Assembly: GCA_963205525.1 (NCBI GenBank)
Contig: CAUJJP010000158.1
Span: 1 to 31,041 of the forward strand
Direction of reading: 5' to 3'
Source of the DNA: Pseudomonadota bacterium
GTDB taxonomy: Bacteria > Pseudomonadota > Gammaproteobacteria > Burkholderiales > Burkholderiaceae
DNA length: 31,041 nucleotides
Shown here: positions 7,750 to 15,160 of the stretch, piece after piece
Position numbering within the stretch: the stretch's first letter is position 1
How the letters are laid out: every line of letters begins with the position of its first letter
The notes under the pieces: generated by a model
Seen by the model: only the letters and a program-made list of their open reading frames with translations
What the model was told of the DNA's origin: nothing
The model's database searches: none
Made by a program: the position numbers and the translations under genes

Positions 7750-8010
7750 TCAGGGGGCCATGCTCAGGCGCAGCCGGAATTCGCCCTCGGGCGCCGGCAG
7801 CGGCTCGGCCTGCCAGCCGGCTTCGGCCAGTTCGGGGTAGAGCATGATGGGGTCGCGCTCCAGGTGGACGACCAGGGCGCCGCCGGGTGCGATGCTGGGC
7901 AGCAGCTTGAGGATGCGCACCAGCGGCTCGGGCGGGCGCAGGCCGCGCAGGTCGACGTGGGTGCCGTCGGCGGCCACCCAGGTCCGGTCGTCGCCTGCGC
8001 CCTCGCTCAT
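7750..8010 (-). CDS. DUF2249 domain protein
   Basis: This 86-aa protein is one DUF2249 domain: VDLRGLRPPEPLVRIL, then GGALVVHLERDPIMLYPELAEAGW, and a C-terminal strand (EFRLRLSM). DUF2249 is a TusA-like small fold often found beside hemerythrin and nitric-oxide-related genes in denitrifiers; its biochemical role is unknown. The start is fused to the acyl-CoA dehydrogenase stop (TGATG), so it is translated as part of the catabolic operon. Its partner is probably the membrane protein that starts two bases after its stop. Confidence 0.8.
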   Translation of the reverse strand: MSEGAGDDRTWVAADGTHVDLRGLRPPEPLVRILKLLPSIAPGGALVVHLERDPIMLYPELAEAGWQAEPLPAPEGEFRLRLSMAP

Positions 8011-9221
8011 CACGGCGCTTCGGCCAGGTGGCGCCCGCCGATCACGAGTTGCAGCACTTCGCTCGCCCCTTCGTAGATGCGCAGGGCGCGGATGTCGCGG
8101 TACAGGCGCTCGACCGTCATGCCGGTGACCACGCCCAGGCCGCCGTGCAGCTGCTGCGCGGTGTCTATCACCTGCTGCGCCGACTCGGTGGCGTAGAGCT
8201 TGGCCATCGAGGCCTCGCGCGTGACGCGCCGGCCGGTGACGTCGCGCGTCCAGGCGCTGCGGTAGACCATCAGCGCCGAGGCGTCGAGCTCGGTGCACAT
8301 GCGGCCCAGCGCCTGCTGGGTGAGCTGGAAGTCCGCCAGCCGCTGGCCGAACATGCGCCGGGCACGCACGCGGGCGGTGGCCTCGTCGCGCGCGCGGCGC
8401 GCAAAGCCCAGCGCGGCGGCGCCGACGGTGGTGCGGAACAGGTCCAGGGTTCCCATCGCGATCGCGAAGCCCTGGCCGGGCTGGCCGATCAGGCGGTCCG
8501 CCGGGATCCGGCAGCCGTTCATCTTGAGCAGGCCCAGCGGGTGCGGCGAGATGACCGGGATGCGCTCGCTGGCGTCCAGCCCGGGCGTGCCGGCGTCGAC
8601 CAGGAAGGCCGAGATCGACTTGGCGTTGCGCGTGTCGTCGCCGTCCAGACCTTCGCTGCGCGCGAACACCACGTAGCGGTCGGCGAGGTCGCCGGCGTTG
8701 GAGATCCAGGTCTTGACGCCGTCCAGCACCCAGCCCTCGCCCTGCGCGTCACTGACGCGGCGGGCGGTGGCCTGCATCGCCGCCACGTCGCTGCCGGCGT
8801 CGGGCTCGGACAGGGCGAAGGCGGCGATCAGCTCGCCGCTGCACACGCCGGGCAGCAGGGCGTCCTTCTGCGCCTGGCTGCCGAACAGGCTCACCGGCAC
8901 GCTGCCCAGGCCCTGCATGGCGAACGCGAAGTCCGCCAGCGCGCCGGCGTGGGCCAGGGTCTCGCGCCCCAGCGCCACGCTGCGCACGTCGACCTGCTCG
9001 CGCAGGCCGCCCCAGGCCGCGGGGACGCAGGCGCGCAGCAGCCCGGCGCGGCCGAGCGCGCGCACGCGCTCGCCGCAGGCCGCGTAGACCGCGTCCAGGT
9101 CGTGCTCGTCGGGCTCGGCCAGCGCGGGCAGGGCGTCGCGCACCCAGTCCGCGAGCTGCTGCGCCCAGGCGCGGTGGCCGTCGTCGAAAAACGGCCATTC
9201 GAGGTGCGGCAGGGTGGACAT
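8010..9221 (-). CDS. Acyl-CoA dehydrogenase (FAD)
   Basis: The 403-aa flavoenzyme has the full family layout: an N-terminal helical domain, the FAD/substrate signature AFALSEPDAGSDVAAM with WVLDGVKTWISNAG, and a C-terminal helical domain with ARRMFGQRLADFQLTQQALG and QLHGGLGVVTGMTVERLYRD. The catalytic base is expected to be Glu384 in IYEGASE. It would insert an alpha-beta double bond into an acyl-CoA ester and pass electrons to ETF. The gene starts 15 bases after the crotonase stop and has a GAGAGGGG ribosome site. Together with the hydratase and SDR it gives a beta-oxidation-like set for ring-derived or side-chain CoA esters; the exact substrate is not readable from sequence. Confidence 0.9.
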   Translation of the reverse strand: MSTLPHLEWPFFDDGHRAWAQQLADWVRDALPALAEPDEHDLDAVYAACGERVRALGRAGLLRACVPAAWGGLREQVDVRSVALGRETLAHAGALADFAFAMQGLGSVPVSLFGSQAQKDALLPGVCSGELIAAFALSEPDAGSDVAAMQATARRVSDAQGEGWVLDGVKTWISNAGDLADRYVVFARSEGLDGDDTRNAKSISAFLVDAGTPGLDASERIPVISPHPLGLLKMNGCRIPADRLIGQPGQGFAIAMGTLDLFRTTVGAAALGFARRARDEATARVRARRMFGQRLADFQLTQQALGRMCTELDASALMVYRSAWTRDVTGRRVTREASMAKLYATESAQQVIDTAQQLHGGLGVVTGMTVERLYRDIRALRIYEGASEVLQLVIGGRHLAEAP

Positions 9222-9236
9222 GGTGCGCAGCCCCTC

Positions 9237-10055
9237 TCAGTCGCCCTGGAAGACGGGCTTTTGCTTGTTGGCGAAGGCGTGGTAGGCGCGCTCGAAGTCC
9301 TTGGTCTGCATGCAGATCGCCTGCGCCTGCGCTTCGGCCTCGATGCACTCCCCGAGGCCCGCGTTCCACTCCTGCCAGAGCATGGTCTTGGTCATCGCGT
9401 GGCCGAAGGTCGGGCCCTCGGCGAGTTCCTTGGCCAGCGCGGCGGCTTCGCCCGCCAGCGCCTCGGGATCGACCAGGCGGTTCCAGAAGCCGAAGCGCTC
9501 GGCTTCCTCGGCGCCCACGGTGCGGCCGGTGTACAGCAGGTCGGCGGCGCGCGACAGCCCGATCAGGCGCGGCAGCAGGGTGCAGGCGCCCATGTCCGCA
9601 CCGGCCAGGCCGACGCGCACGAACAGGAAGGCGAGCTTGGCGCGCGGGGTGGCGATGCGCATGTCCGAGCCGCAGGCGATCATCGCGCCGGCGCCGGTGC
9701 AGATGCCGTCGATCGCCGAAATCACCGGCTGCGGGCACATGCGCATGGCCTTCACCAGGTCGCCGGTCATGCGCGTGAACTCCAGCAGTTCGGGCATGTC
9801 CATCTTCACCAGCGGGCCGATGATCTCGTGCACGTCGCCGCCGCTGCAGAAGTTGCCGCCGGCGCCGGCGAACACCACCGCCTTGATGTCGGTGGCGTAG
9901 ACCAGCTCGCGGAACAGGTCGCGCAGCTCGCCGTAGGAGTCGAAGGTGAGCGGGTTCTTGCGCTCGGGGCGGTTCAGGGTGATGGTGGCGACACGGCCTT
10001 CAACAGACCAGCCGAAATGCTTGGCCTGGTAACCGGCCAGTTGGATACGCTTCAT
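9237..10055 (-). CDS. Atypical enoyl-CoA hydratase/isomerase (crotonase) family protein
   Basis: The 272-aa crotonase-fold protein shows the CoA-binding and oxyanion features [13 protein letters not shown] and [16 protein letters not shown]. The two glutamates used by true hydratases are absent: the GGG-x-ELA position reads GAGAMIA, and the PE-x-x-LG position reads FVRVGLAG. An Asp is present in GADMGA, a spot that carries the catalytic Asp in dienoyl-CoA isomerases. An isomerase or hydrolase is therefore more likely than a hydratase. Similar crotonases, as I recall, accompany aerobic 2-aminobenzoyl-CoA (anthranilate) gene clusters. It follows the ferritin-like gene by six bases. Confidence 0.85.
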   Translation of the reverse strand: MKRIQLAGYQAKHFGWSVEGRVATITLNRPERKNPLTFDSYGELRDLFRELVYATDIKAVVFAGAGGNFCSGGDVHEIIGPLVKMDMPELLEFTRMTGDLVKAMRMCPQPVISAIDGICTGAGAMIACGSDMRIATPRAKLAFLFVRVGLAGADMGACTLLPRLIGLSRAADLLYTGRTVGAEEAERFGFWNRLVDPEALAGEAAALAKELAEGPTFGHAMTKTMLWQEWNAGLGECIEAEAQAQAICMQTKDFERAYHAFANKQKPVFQGD

Positions 10056-10061
10056 GTCTCT

Positions 10062-10553
10062 TCACTCCGTCGGGTTGGGATCTTGTTGCCAGGTCTTGGA
10101 GGGGCGCGTCGTGCGCGCCAGCCAGTCGTCCAGCGCCTGCACGTGCTCGGCTTCCTCGGCCGCGAATTCGGTGGCCAGGCGGCGCACCTCGGATTCCTCG
10201 GACTCCTCGGCGGCGCGGGCGTAGAAGGCCTGGGCCCGGAACTCGTTTTCGCGTGCGTAGCGCAGCGCGTCGTAGACGTTGAGCTGGGGGTCGAAGGCTT
10301 CCTCGCCGCCGACCTCGGGCGGCTGCTTCCAGCGGTACTGCCAGGAGCGCAGCTGAGGCAGCTCGACGCCTGCGGCGCGGGCGACGATCTCGTCGTGGTG
10401 CATGGTCGAGTAGCGCACCATGTCGCGGAAGGTCGCCGCCACCTCGTCGTTGCGGTAGGACTCCATCATGTCGGCGAGCTCCAGATAGCGCTCGGCGGCC
10501 TCGCGCTCGAGCGCGATCGCGTGCGCCAGGAATTCCGGCAGTTTCATGTCCAT
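10062..10553 (-). CDS. Stand-alone ferritin-like / rubrerythrin-like protein
   Basis: The 163-aa protein is a four-helix ferritin-like domain without a rubredoxin or zinc ribbon. Helix 1 has LEREAAERYLELAD (E16/E18/E21), helix 3 has ENEFRAQAFYARAAEES (E102/E104) and helix 4 has AEEAEHVQALDDW (E134-x2-H137). In helix 2 the usual E-x2-H reads S/T-x2-H (around residues 49-53), so the di-iron site may be incomplete or use other ligands. It sits between the SDR and the atypical crotonase, 20 and 6 bases away, with a GGGAG ribosome site. Possible roles are oxygen/peroxide protection of the oxygen-sensitive pathway, or an accessory or oxygenase role. It shares the fold with the N-terminal domain of the ligase fusion. 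Confidence 0.78.
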   Translation of the reverse strand: MDMKLPEFLAHAIALEREAAERYLELADMMESYRNDEVAATFRDMVRYSTMHHDEIVARAAGVELPQLRSWQYRWKQPPEVGGEEAFDPQLNVYDALRYARENEFRAQAFYARAAEESEESEVRRLATEFAAEEAEHVQALDDWLARTTRPSKTWQQDPNPTE

Positions 10554-10573
10554 GTCGTTGCTCCCGGGTCCGC

Positions 10574-11320
10574 TCAGCCGGCCATTGTCAGGCCGCCGCT
10601 GACGCTGATCACCTGCCCGGTGACGTAGGCTGAACCGTCGCCGGAGAAGAAGACCACCGCGTCGGCCACTTCGCCGGGCTGGCCCAGGCGGCGCATCGGC
10701 ACCGCCTTGATGAGCGCTTCCTTGACCTTGTCCGGCACCGCGGCCATGAGCGGGGTGTCGGTCGGGCCGGGGCAGACGCAGTTCACGCGGATGCCGTAGC
10801 GCGCGGTCTCGCGGGCGAGCGACTTGGTGAAGGCGATCAGGCCGCCCTTGGCGGCGGCGTAGACCGTTTCGCCCAGGCTGCCGACGCGCCCGGCGTCGCT
10901 GGCGATGTTGACGATGGCGCCGCTCTTGCGCTCGATCATCGCCGGCAGCAGCGCCTTGGCCAGGTGCATCGGGCCCATCAGGTTGAGCGCGACCAGCTTG
11001 TCCCAGAACTCGGGCGTGCCTTCCCAGAACGGCGCGGTGCGGCCCCAGCCGGCGCCGTTGACGAGGACGTCGACCGCGCCCACGCGTTGCGCGACGGCGG
11101 CGGCGAAGGCGTCGATCGAGGCGCGGTCGGTGAGGTCGACCTGGATGAAGAGCGCGCGCTGGCCGCGCGCGACGATGGCGTCGGCCTGCGCCTGGCCGCG
11201 GTCGGCCTGGAGGTCGGCGACGATGACTTGCGCGCCGGCGTCGGCGAGCTTGTCGGCGATGGCGGCACCGATGCCGGAAGCGGCTCCGGTGACGACGGCG
11301 GTACGGTTCTCGAGGGTCAT
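10574..11320 (-). CDS. Short-chain dehydrogenase, BadH-like (hydroxyacyl-CoA dehydrogenase)
   Basis: This 248-aa classical SDR has the NAD(P) motif TGAASGIG near residue 11, VNGAGW in place of the usual NNAG, the catalytic Ser in NIASDAGRVGS, and YAAAK as the Tyr-x3-Lys pair. It ends VSGGLTMAG. The ASDAGRVGS...YAAAKGGL...VCPGPTDTPL series closely matches 2-hydroxycyclohexanecarboxyl-CoA dehydrogenase (BadH) as I remember it. It would oxidise a beta-hydroxyacyl-CoA made by the hydratase encoded just upstream. I chose the ATG at 11320 because GGAGAAA precedes it; the frame is open further but runs into the upstream gene. A generic FabG-like activity remains possible. Confidence 0.86.
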   Translation of the reverse strand: MTLENRTAVVTGAASGIGAAIADKLADAGAQVIVADLQADRGQAQADAIVARGQRALFIQVDLTDRASIDAFAAAVAQRVGAVDVLVNGAGWGRTAPFWEGTPEFWDKLVALNLMGPMHLAKALLPAMIERKSGAIVNIASDAGRVGSLGETVYAAAKGGLIAFTKSLARETARYGIRVNCVCPGPTDTPLMAAVPDKVKEALIKAVPMRRLGQPGEVADAVVFFSGDGSAYVTGQVISVSGGLTMAG

Positions 11321-11333
11321 GGTGGTTTCTCCG

Positions 11334-12095
11334 TCAGCGTGGTTGGCGATCCAGGAAAGCGGCGACCAGGCGCCGCGACTCGGGGTTTTGGTACAGGCGG
11401 CGCGTGCCTTCGATCTCCGCCGCATAGCCGGCGCCGCCCGGCTGGCCGGCGAGGGCGATGCAGGCCTTGTTCTCGGCCAGGGCGGCGCGCGGCAGCGCCG
11501 CCACCCGCTCGGCCAGGGCGGCGGCCTCGGCCGCGAGCTGGGCCCGCGGTGGCGCCCACTGCACGAGGCCGAGCTGCAGCGCCTGCGCGCCGTCCAGGGT
11601 TTCGGCGCCCAGGATCAGCCGCTTGGCGACTCCGGCGCCGACCAGCCGGGACAGGCGCTGGGTGCCGCCGGCCCCCGGCAGCAGGCCCAGACCGGCCTCC
11701 GGCAGGCCGATGCGCGCCTCGGCCGCGGCGATGCGCAGGTCGCAGGCGAGGGCGAGCTCGAAGCCGCCGCCGAGCGCGGCGCCGCCGATCTCGGCCAGCA
11801 CCAGCACCGGCGCGGCCTCGATGCGCTCGAACAGCTGCTGCATGCGGCGCACCAGGGCCAGCATGGCCTCGGTGCCGGCGGCGCTGGCGAAGCACTCGCG
11901 CATCAGCGCCAGGTCGGCGCCGGCGCAGAAGGCGCGCTGGCTGCTGCGCAGGTGCAGCAGGCTGACGCCATCGTCGGCCACCGCCTGCGCGAGCGCGCCT
12001 TCGAGCGCGCTCACGAGGCCCTCGTCGAGCGCGTTGACCGGCGGGCGGTCCAGGGTGGCCTGCAGGACGCGGCCGAGCTTTTGGGTTTGCAGCAT
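11334..12095 (-). CDS. Enoyl-CoA hydratase (canonical crotonase)
   Basis: The 253-aa protein is a full-length crotonase with both catalytic glutamates: one in GGGFELALACD and one in LPEAGLGLLPGAGGTQRL. The substrate-pocket motif AFCAGADLALM is present. It would hydrate a cyclic or linear enoyl-CoA to the beta-hydroxyacyl-CoA that the adjacent SDR oxidises, similar to BadK in cyclohexenecarboxyl-CoA metabolism. It lies 15 bases after the ligase fusion and 13 bases before the SDR. It contrasts with the second crotonase of the operon, which lacks both glutamates. Confidence 0.87.
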   Translation of the reverse strand: MLQTQKLGRVLQATLDRPPVNALDEGLVSALEGALAQAVADDGVSLLHLRSSQRAFCAGADLALMRECFASAAGTEAMLALVRRMQQLFERIEAAPVLVLAEIGGAALGGGFELALACDLRIAAAEARIGLPEAGLGLLPGAGGTQRLSRLVGAGVAKRLILGAETLDGAQALQLGLVQWAPPRAQLAAEAAALAERVAALPRAALAENKACIALAGQPGGAGYAAEIEGTRRLYQNPESRRLVAAFLDRQPR

Positions 12096-12110
12096 GGGGT
12101 GGTTTGGCTC

Positions 12111-14177
12111 TCAGTCCTGGGTCGCGCGGTACAGCTCTTTGAGCTTGCGCCGCAGCAGCTTGCCGGTGGGGGTGCGCGGCAGCGCCTGCACCGGCCACAT
12201 CGCGGCCGGCCGCTGGTAGGGCGGCAGGCCGGCGGCGCGCGCCAGAAGCTCGGCGCGCGTGGCGTCGTCGTCGCTGCCGGCGTAGAAGAAGACCACCGAG
12301 TCGATGCCGTCGGCGTCCGGGACGCAGACCGCGGCCGCCTCGCGCATGCCGGGCACGCCGCTGGCGAGCCGTTCCTCGAGCTCGATCAGGTTCACCCAGC
12401 GGCCGCGGATCTTCACCAGCGCGTCCTCGCGGCCGGCGAAGCGCCAGCCCTCGCCGTGGCGCACGAACAGGTCGGCCGGGCAGAAGGCGCCGTCGCGGAA
12501 GGCGTCGGACTGCGAGGCCGGACGGTCCAGGTAGCCCAGCGCGGTGGTCGGGCAGCGCAGTTTCAGCCGTGTCGGGCCGCCGCTGGCGGCGGCCTCGGGG
12601 TCCAGCGGCTCGACCTCGGTGCCAGGGGTGAGCCGCAAAGCCGGCTCGTGGTCGCCTGCGCTGAGCACCAGGGCCAGCACCTCGGAGGCGCCGAAGCCGT
12701 CGGTCATGGGCACGCCGGTGGATTCGCGCCAGGCGCGGCGCAGGCTGGCCGGCAGGGTCTCGCCGGCGCTCACGGCGCGCTGCAGACCGGCCTCGGCGAG
12801 GTCGGCCGCCAGCCCCTGGTGCAGCAGGTCGCGGTACAGCGAGGGCACGCTGAACAGCATGGTCGGGCGGCGGCGGGTGACGACGTCGGCGATCACCGCG
12901 GCGGTCGGCCAGCGTGGGTCCAGGACCAGGGTGGCGCCGTTGCGCAGCCCGCCCAGCAGCAGGTTGGTCAGCGCATAGGCGAAGAACAGGCGCGAGCTGC
13001 AGTACAGCCGCTGCCCGCGCTGCACGCCCAGGAGCTTGTGCGGCACGAGGCCGATTTCCTGCACGCAGCGCTGCGCGTGCACGACCGCCTTCGGGTGGCC
13101 GGTGGTGCCCGACGAATGGACCCAGAAGGCGGGCGTCTCGGGCGCCAGCCGGACCGGCGCCATGGGCGGGGCGGCGTCGACCCGGCGCCGGCCGTCCTCC
13201 AGCAGGATCACGCGCTCGCGCCAGGGCGGCGGGGTGTCGTCGCCGTCTTCGGCGAGGATGAGGTCGAAGCCGGCCTCGCCGAGGATGAACAGCCATTCCG
13301 GGGTCGGAACGCGGGGGTTCACGCCGACCGCGACGCCGCCCGCCCAGAGCACGCCCAGCCAGGCCACGACCCAGTCGATGCCGTCGTTCAGGCGCACCGC
13401 GGCGCGCTGGCCGGGGCGCAGGCCGAAGGCCTGCCAGGCGCCGGCGGCGCGCGCGACGCGCGCGCGCAGCTCGCCGTAGCTCAGCGTCTGGCCCTCGCAC
13501 TCGAGCGCGATGTCGGCGTCCGGCTGGCCGTCGAGCAGCAGCTCGGCGGCGTTCATGGGCGCGCCCGCGCTCGCCGGGCGGGCCGCCGGCAGCGCGCCCG
13601 CGCGGCCCTGCTGCCACAGCAGGTACTCGTCGCCGATCTGGCGCACGTGGGCGCGCTCCTCGGCCGCGAGCTCGCTGTACAGCGCGTGCAGGGGCGAGCA
13701 CAGCGGCGCGCTCGCCGCCTGGCTGTCGAACCAGCTCGCGGCGCGCTCCTCCAGCGCCTGGGCGATGCGAAACAGCGAGTCGGCGTCGCCGGGCACCGGC
13801 GGCACGCCCGCGTGCAGGCCGGCGGCGTCCAGGCTCAGCCCGGGCAGGGGGTCGGGCAGGGCCACGCCGTGGCGGCGCGACAGCAGCTCCATGTGCTCGC
13901 CTTCCATCACCGCGAAGCGCTGGAACAGGGCGCGCAGCGACTCGTCGTCGGTCGCCAGCGCCGCCTGCTGGTAGAAGGCGCGCGCGCCGAGCTCGATCTC
14001 GAAGGCCTGGCGCAGCGCGCTCAGGCGCCCGGAATCCGCCGAGTGCAGGCGCAGCGGCGCGCCGCAGTGCGGGCAGCGGCCGAAGGCGAAGGCGAAGCCC
14101 TCGTGCACCTGGTCGCAGCCGGCGCAGTGCCACCGCGGTGCGGTGCCCTCGCGTGGATCGGCGACCATCTGTGCCAT
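12111..14177 (-). CDS. Fusion: zinc-ribbon + ferritin-like di-iron domain + benzoate-CoA-ligase-like enzyme
   Basis: This single 688-aa reading frame joins two unrelated parts. Residues 1-45 form a zinc ribbon (C18-x2-C21, C35-x2-C38). Residues 50-190 form a ferritin-like four-helix domain with a full set of likely di-iron ligands (E62; E92-x2-H95; E143/E144; E174-x2-H177). After a Pro/Ala linker, residues 208-688 form an AMP-forming aryl-CoA ligase: P-loop SSGTTGHPK at 355-363, FGASEV near 495, ADLFVRHGEGWRFAGRED, and the C-terminal catalytic Lys673 in TPTGKLLRR. The internal ATG at residue 208 has no ribosome site, so a real fusion is favoured. The ligase part (481 aa) is somewhat short for benzoate/4-hydroxybenzoate-CoA ligases (about 520-530 aa). 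It starts five bases after hcrB. The probable substrate is a benzoate derivative; the iron domain's role is unknown. Confidence 0.85.
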   Translation of the reverse strand: MAQMVADPREGTAPRWHCAGCDQVHEGFAFAFGRCPHCGAPLRLHSADSGRLSALRQAFEIELGARAFYQQAALATDDESLRALFQRFAVMEGEHMELLSRRHGVALPDPLPGLSLDAAGLHAGVPPVPGDADSLFRIAQALEERAASWFDSQAASAPLCSPLHALYSELAAEERAHVRQIGDEYLLWQQGRAGALPAARPASAGAPMNAAELLLDGQPDADIALECEGQTLSYGELRARVARAAGAWQAFGLRPGQRAAVRLNDGIDWVVAWLGVLWAGGVAVGVNPRVPTPEWLFILGEAGFDLILAEDGDDTPPPWRERVILLEDGRRRVDAAPPMAPVRLAPETPAFWVHSSGTTGHPKAVVHAQRCVQEIGLVPHKLLGVQRGQRLYCSSRLFFAYALTNLLLGGLRNGATLVLDPRWPTAAVIADVVTRRRPTMLFSVPSLYRDLLHQGLAADLAEAGLQRAVSAGETLPASLRRAWRESTGVPMTDGFGASEVLALVLSAGDHEPALRLTPGTEVEPLDPEAAASGGPTRLKLRCPTTALGYLDRPASQSDAFRDGAFCPADLFVRHGEGWRFAGREDALVKIRGRWVNLIELEERLASGVPGMREAAAVCVPDADGIDSVVFFYAGSDDDATRAELLARAAGLPPYQRPAAMWPVQALPRTPTGKLLRRKLKELYRATQD

Positions 14178-14182
14178 CGCGT

Positions 14183-15157
14183 TCAGCCTTCGGCGAGCTG
14201 GCGCACCAGCCGCTGCGCCGCTGCCGAGGCGACCAGCCGGCGGTGGTTCGCCGGGGTGGCGGTGCTGCGCATCGGCTGCACCTGCTGCTGCACGAGCCGG
14301 CCGAGCTCGACCAGCAGGGCGTCGTCCACCGGCCGGCCGAGCAGCACATGCGTGCCCTGCAGCCGCAGCGGGTAGGACTGGGTGCCGCTGATGCCGACCG
14401 TCAGCTCGGCGAGCAGGCCGTCCTCCATGCGCAGCGCGACGCCGACCGCGGCGAGCGGGAAGTCCATCGCGCCACGCGCGCGCACCTTGTGGAAGCCGCA
14501 CACGCGGCCGGCGCGCCCGACCGGGACGTGCACCGCCACCAGCAACTCCTGTGGACCGAGGGCGAGGTGGGCGGCGCCGTCGTCGCGGAACATCTCGGCC
14601 AGCGGGCGCCGGTACTCGCCGGAGATGCCCACCACCTGCACGCTGGCGTCGCAGGCGATGAGCGCCGCCGCGAGGTCGCTCTGGTAGGCGGCGTGGCAGC
14701 GCTTGCCCTGCGGCGCGACGTGGCAGGTGTCGCCCAGCAGCTTCAGGCAGTAGCCGTTGGCGGCACGCCACCACTCGCTCTGGTTGTAGTAGACGCAGCG
14801 CGTGTCCTGGCACAGGTTGCCGCCCAAGGTGGCCGAGGTGCGGTGCGCCGGTCCGGCCACCGCCACCGCGGCCTGGGTGATCGCGGGCAGCGAGGCGGCG
14901 AGTCCGGCGTGGCGCGCCAGCGTGGCCAGGGTGACGCCGGCGCCGATCTGCCACTGGTCGTGGCCCAGTTCGATGCCGCGCATGCCGGCCACGCCGCCGA
15001 GGTCGACCAGCACCGCCGGGGTGCCGATGCCGCGCCGCAGGTTGGGCATGAGGTCGGTGCCGCCGGCGATCAGGCGCGACTCGGCCCGCGCCAGCATCAG
15101 GGCGGCGTCCAGGGGCTGCGCCGGGCGCAGCAGCTCGATGTCGTGGATCGGGCGCAC
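14183..15157 (-). CDS. hcrB: 4-Hydroxybenzoyl-CoA reductase, beta (FAD, 4Fe-4S) subunit
   Basis: The 324-aa flavoprotein subunit belongs to the xanthine oxidase family, with the FAD-binding AGGTDLMPNL near residue 31 and ATLGGNLCQDTR. It carries the insertion special to 4-hydroxybenzoyl-CoA reductase. Cysteines at 121, 137, 145 and 154 have the same spacing (16, 8, 9) as the extra 4Fe-4S ligands of the Thauera aromatica enzyme as I recall them. This cluster lets the enzyme run backwards from normal xanthine oxidases, taking ferredoxin electrons to remove the phenolic hydroxyl. The start is GTG, three bases after the hcrA stop, with AAGGAAG upstream. The length equals the T. aromatica subunit. 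Confidence 0.93.
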   Translation of the reverse strand: MRPIHDIELLRPAQPLDAALMLARAESRLIAGGTDLMPNLRRGIGTPAVLVDLGGVAGMRGIELGHDQWQIGAGVTLATLARHAGLAASLPAITQAAVAVAGPAHRTSATLGGNLCQDTRCVYYNQSEWWRAANGYCLKLLGDTCHVAPQGKRCHAAYQSDLAAALIACDASVQVVGISGEYRRPLAEMFRDDGAAHLALGPQELLVAVHVPVGRAGRVCGFHKVRARGAMDFPLAAVGVALRMEDGLLAELTVGISGTQSYPLRLQGTHVLLGRPVDDALLVELGRLVQQQVQPMRSTATPANHRRLVASAAAQRLVRQLAEG

Positions 15158-15160
15158 GAT

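Noticed and set aside
13536..13556. Internal ATG that would split the ferritin-ligase fusion into two genes
   Set aside because: No ribosome site precedes it, no stop codon separates the parts, and the linker is a typical Pro/Ala interdomain linker.
10905..14375. Very long open frame on the plus strand opposite the SDR, hydratase and ligase genes
   Set aside because: It is a shadow frame of GC-rich coding DNA: Ala/Arg/Gln/His-rich low-complexity translation, no domain, and full overlap with well-supported minus-strand genes.
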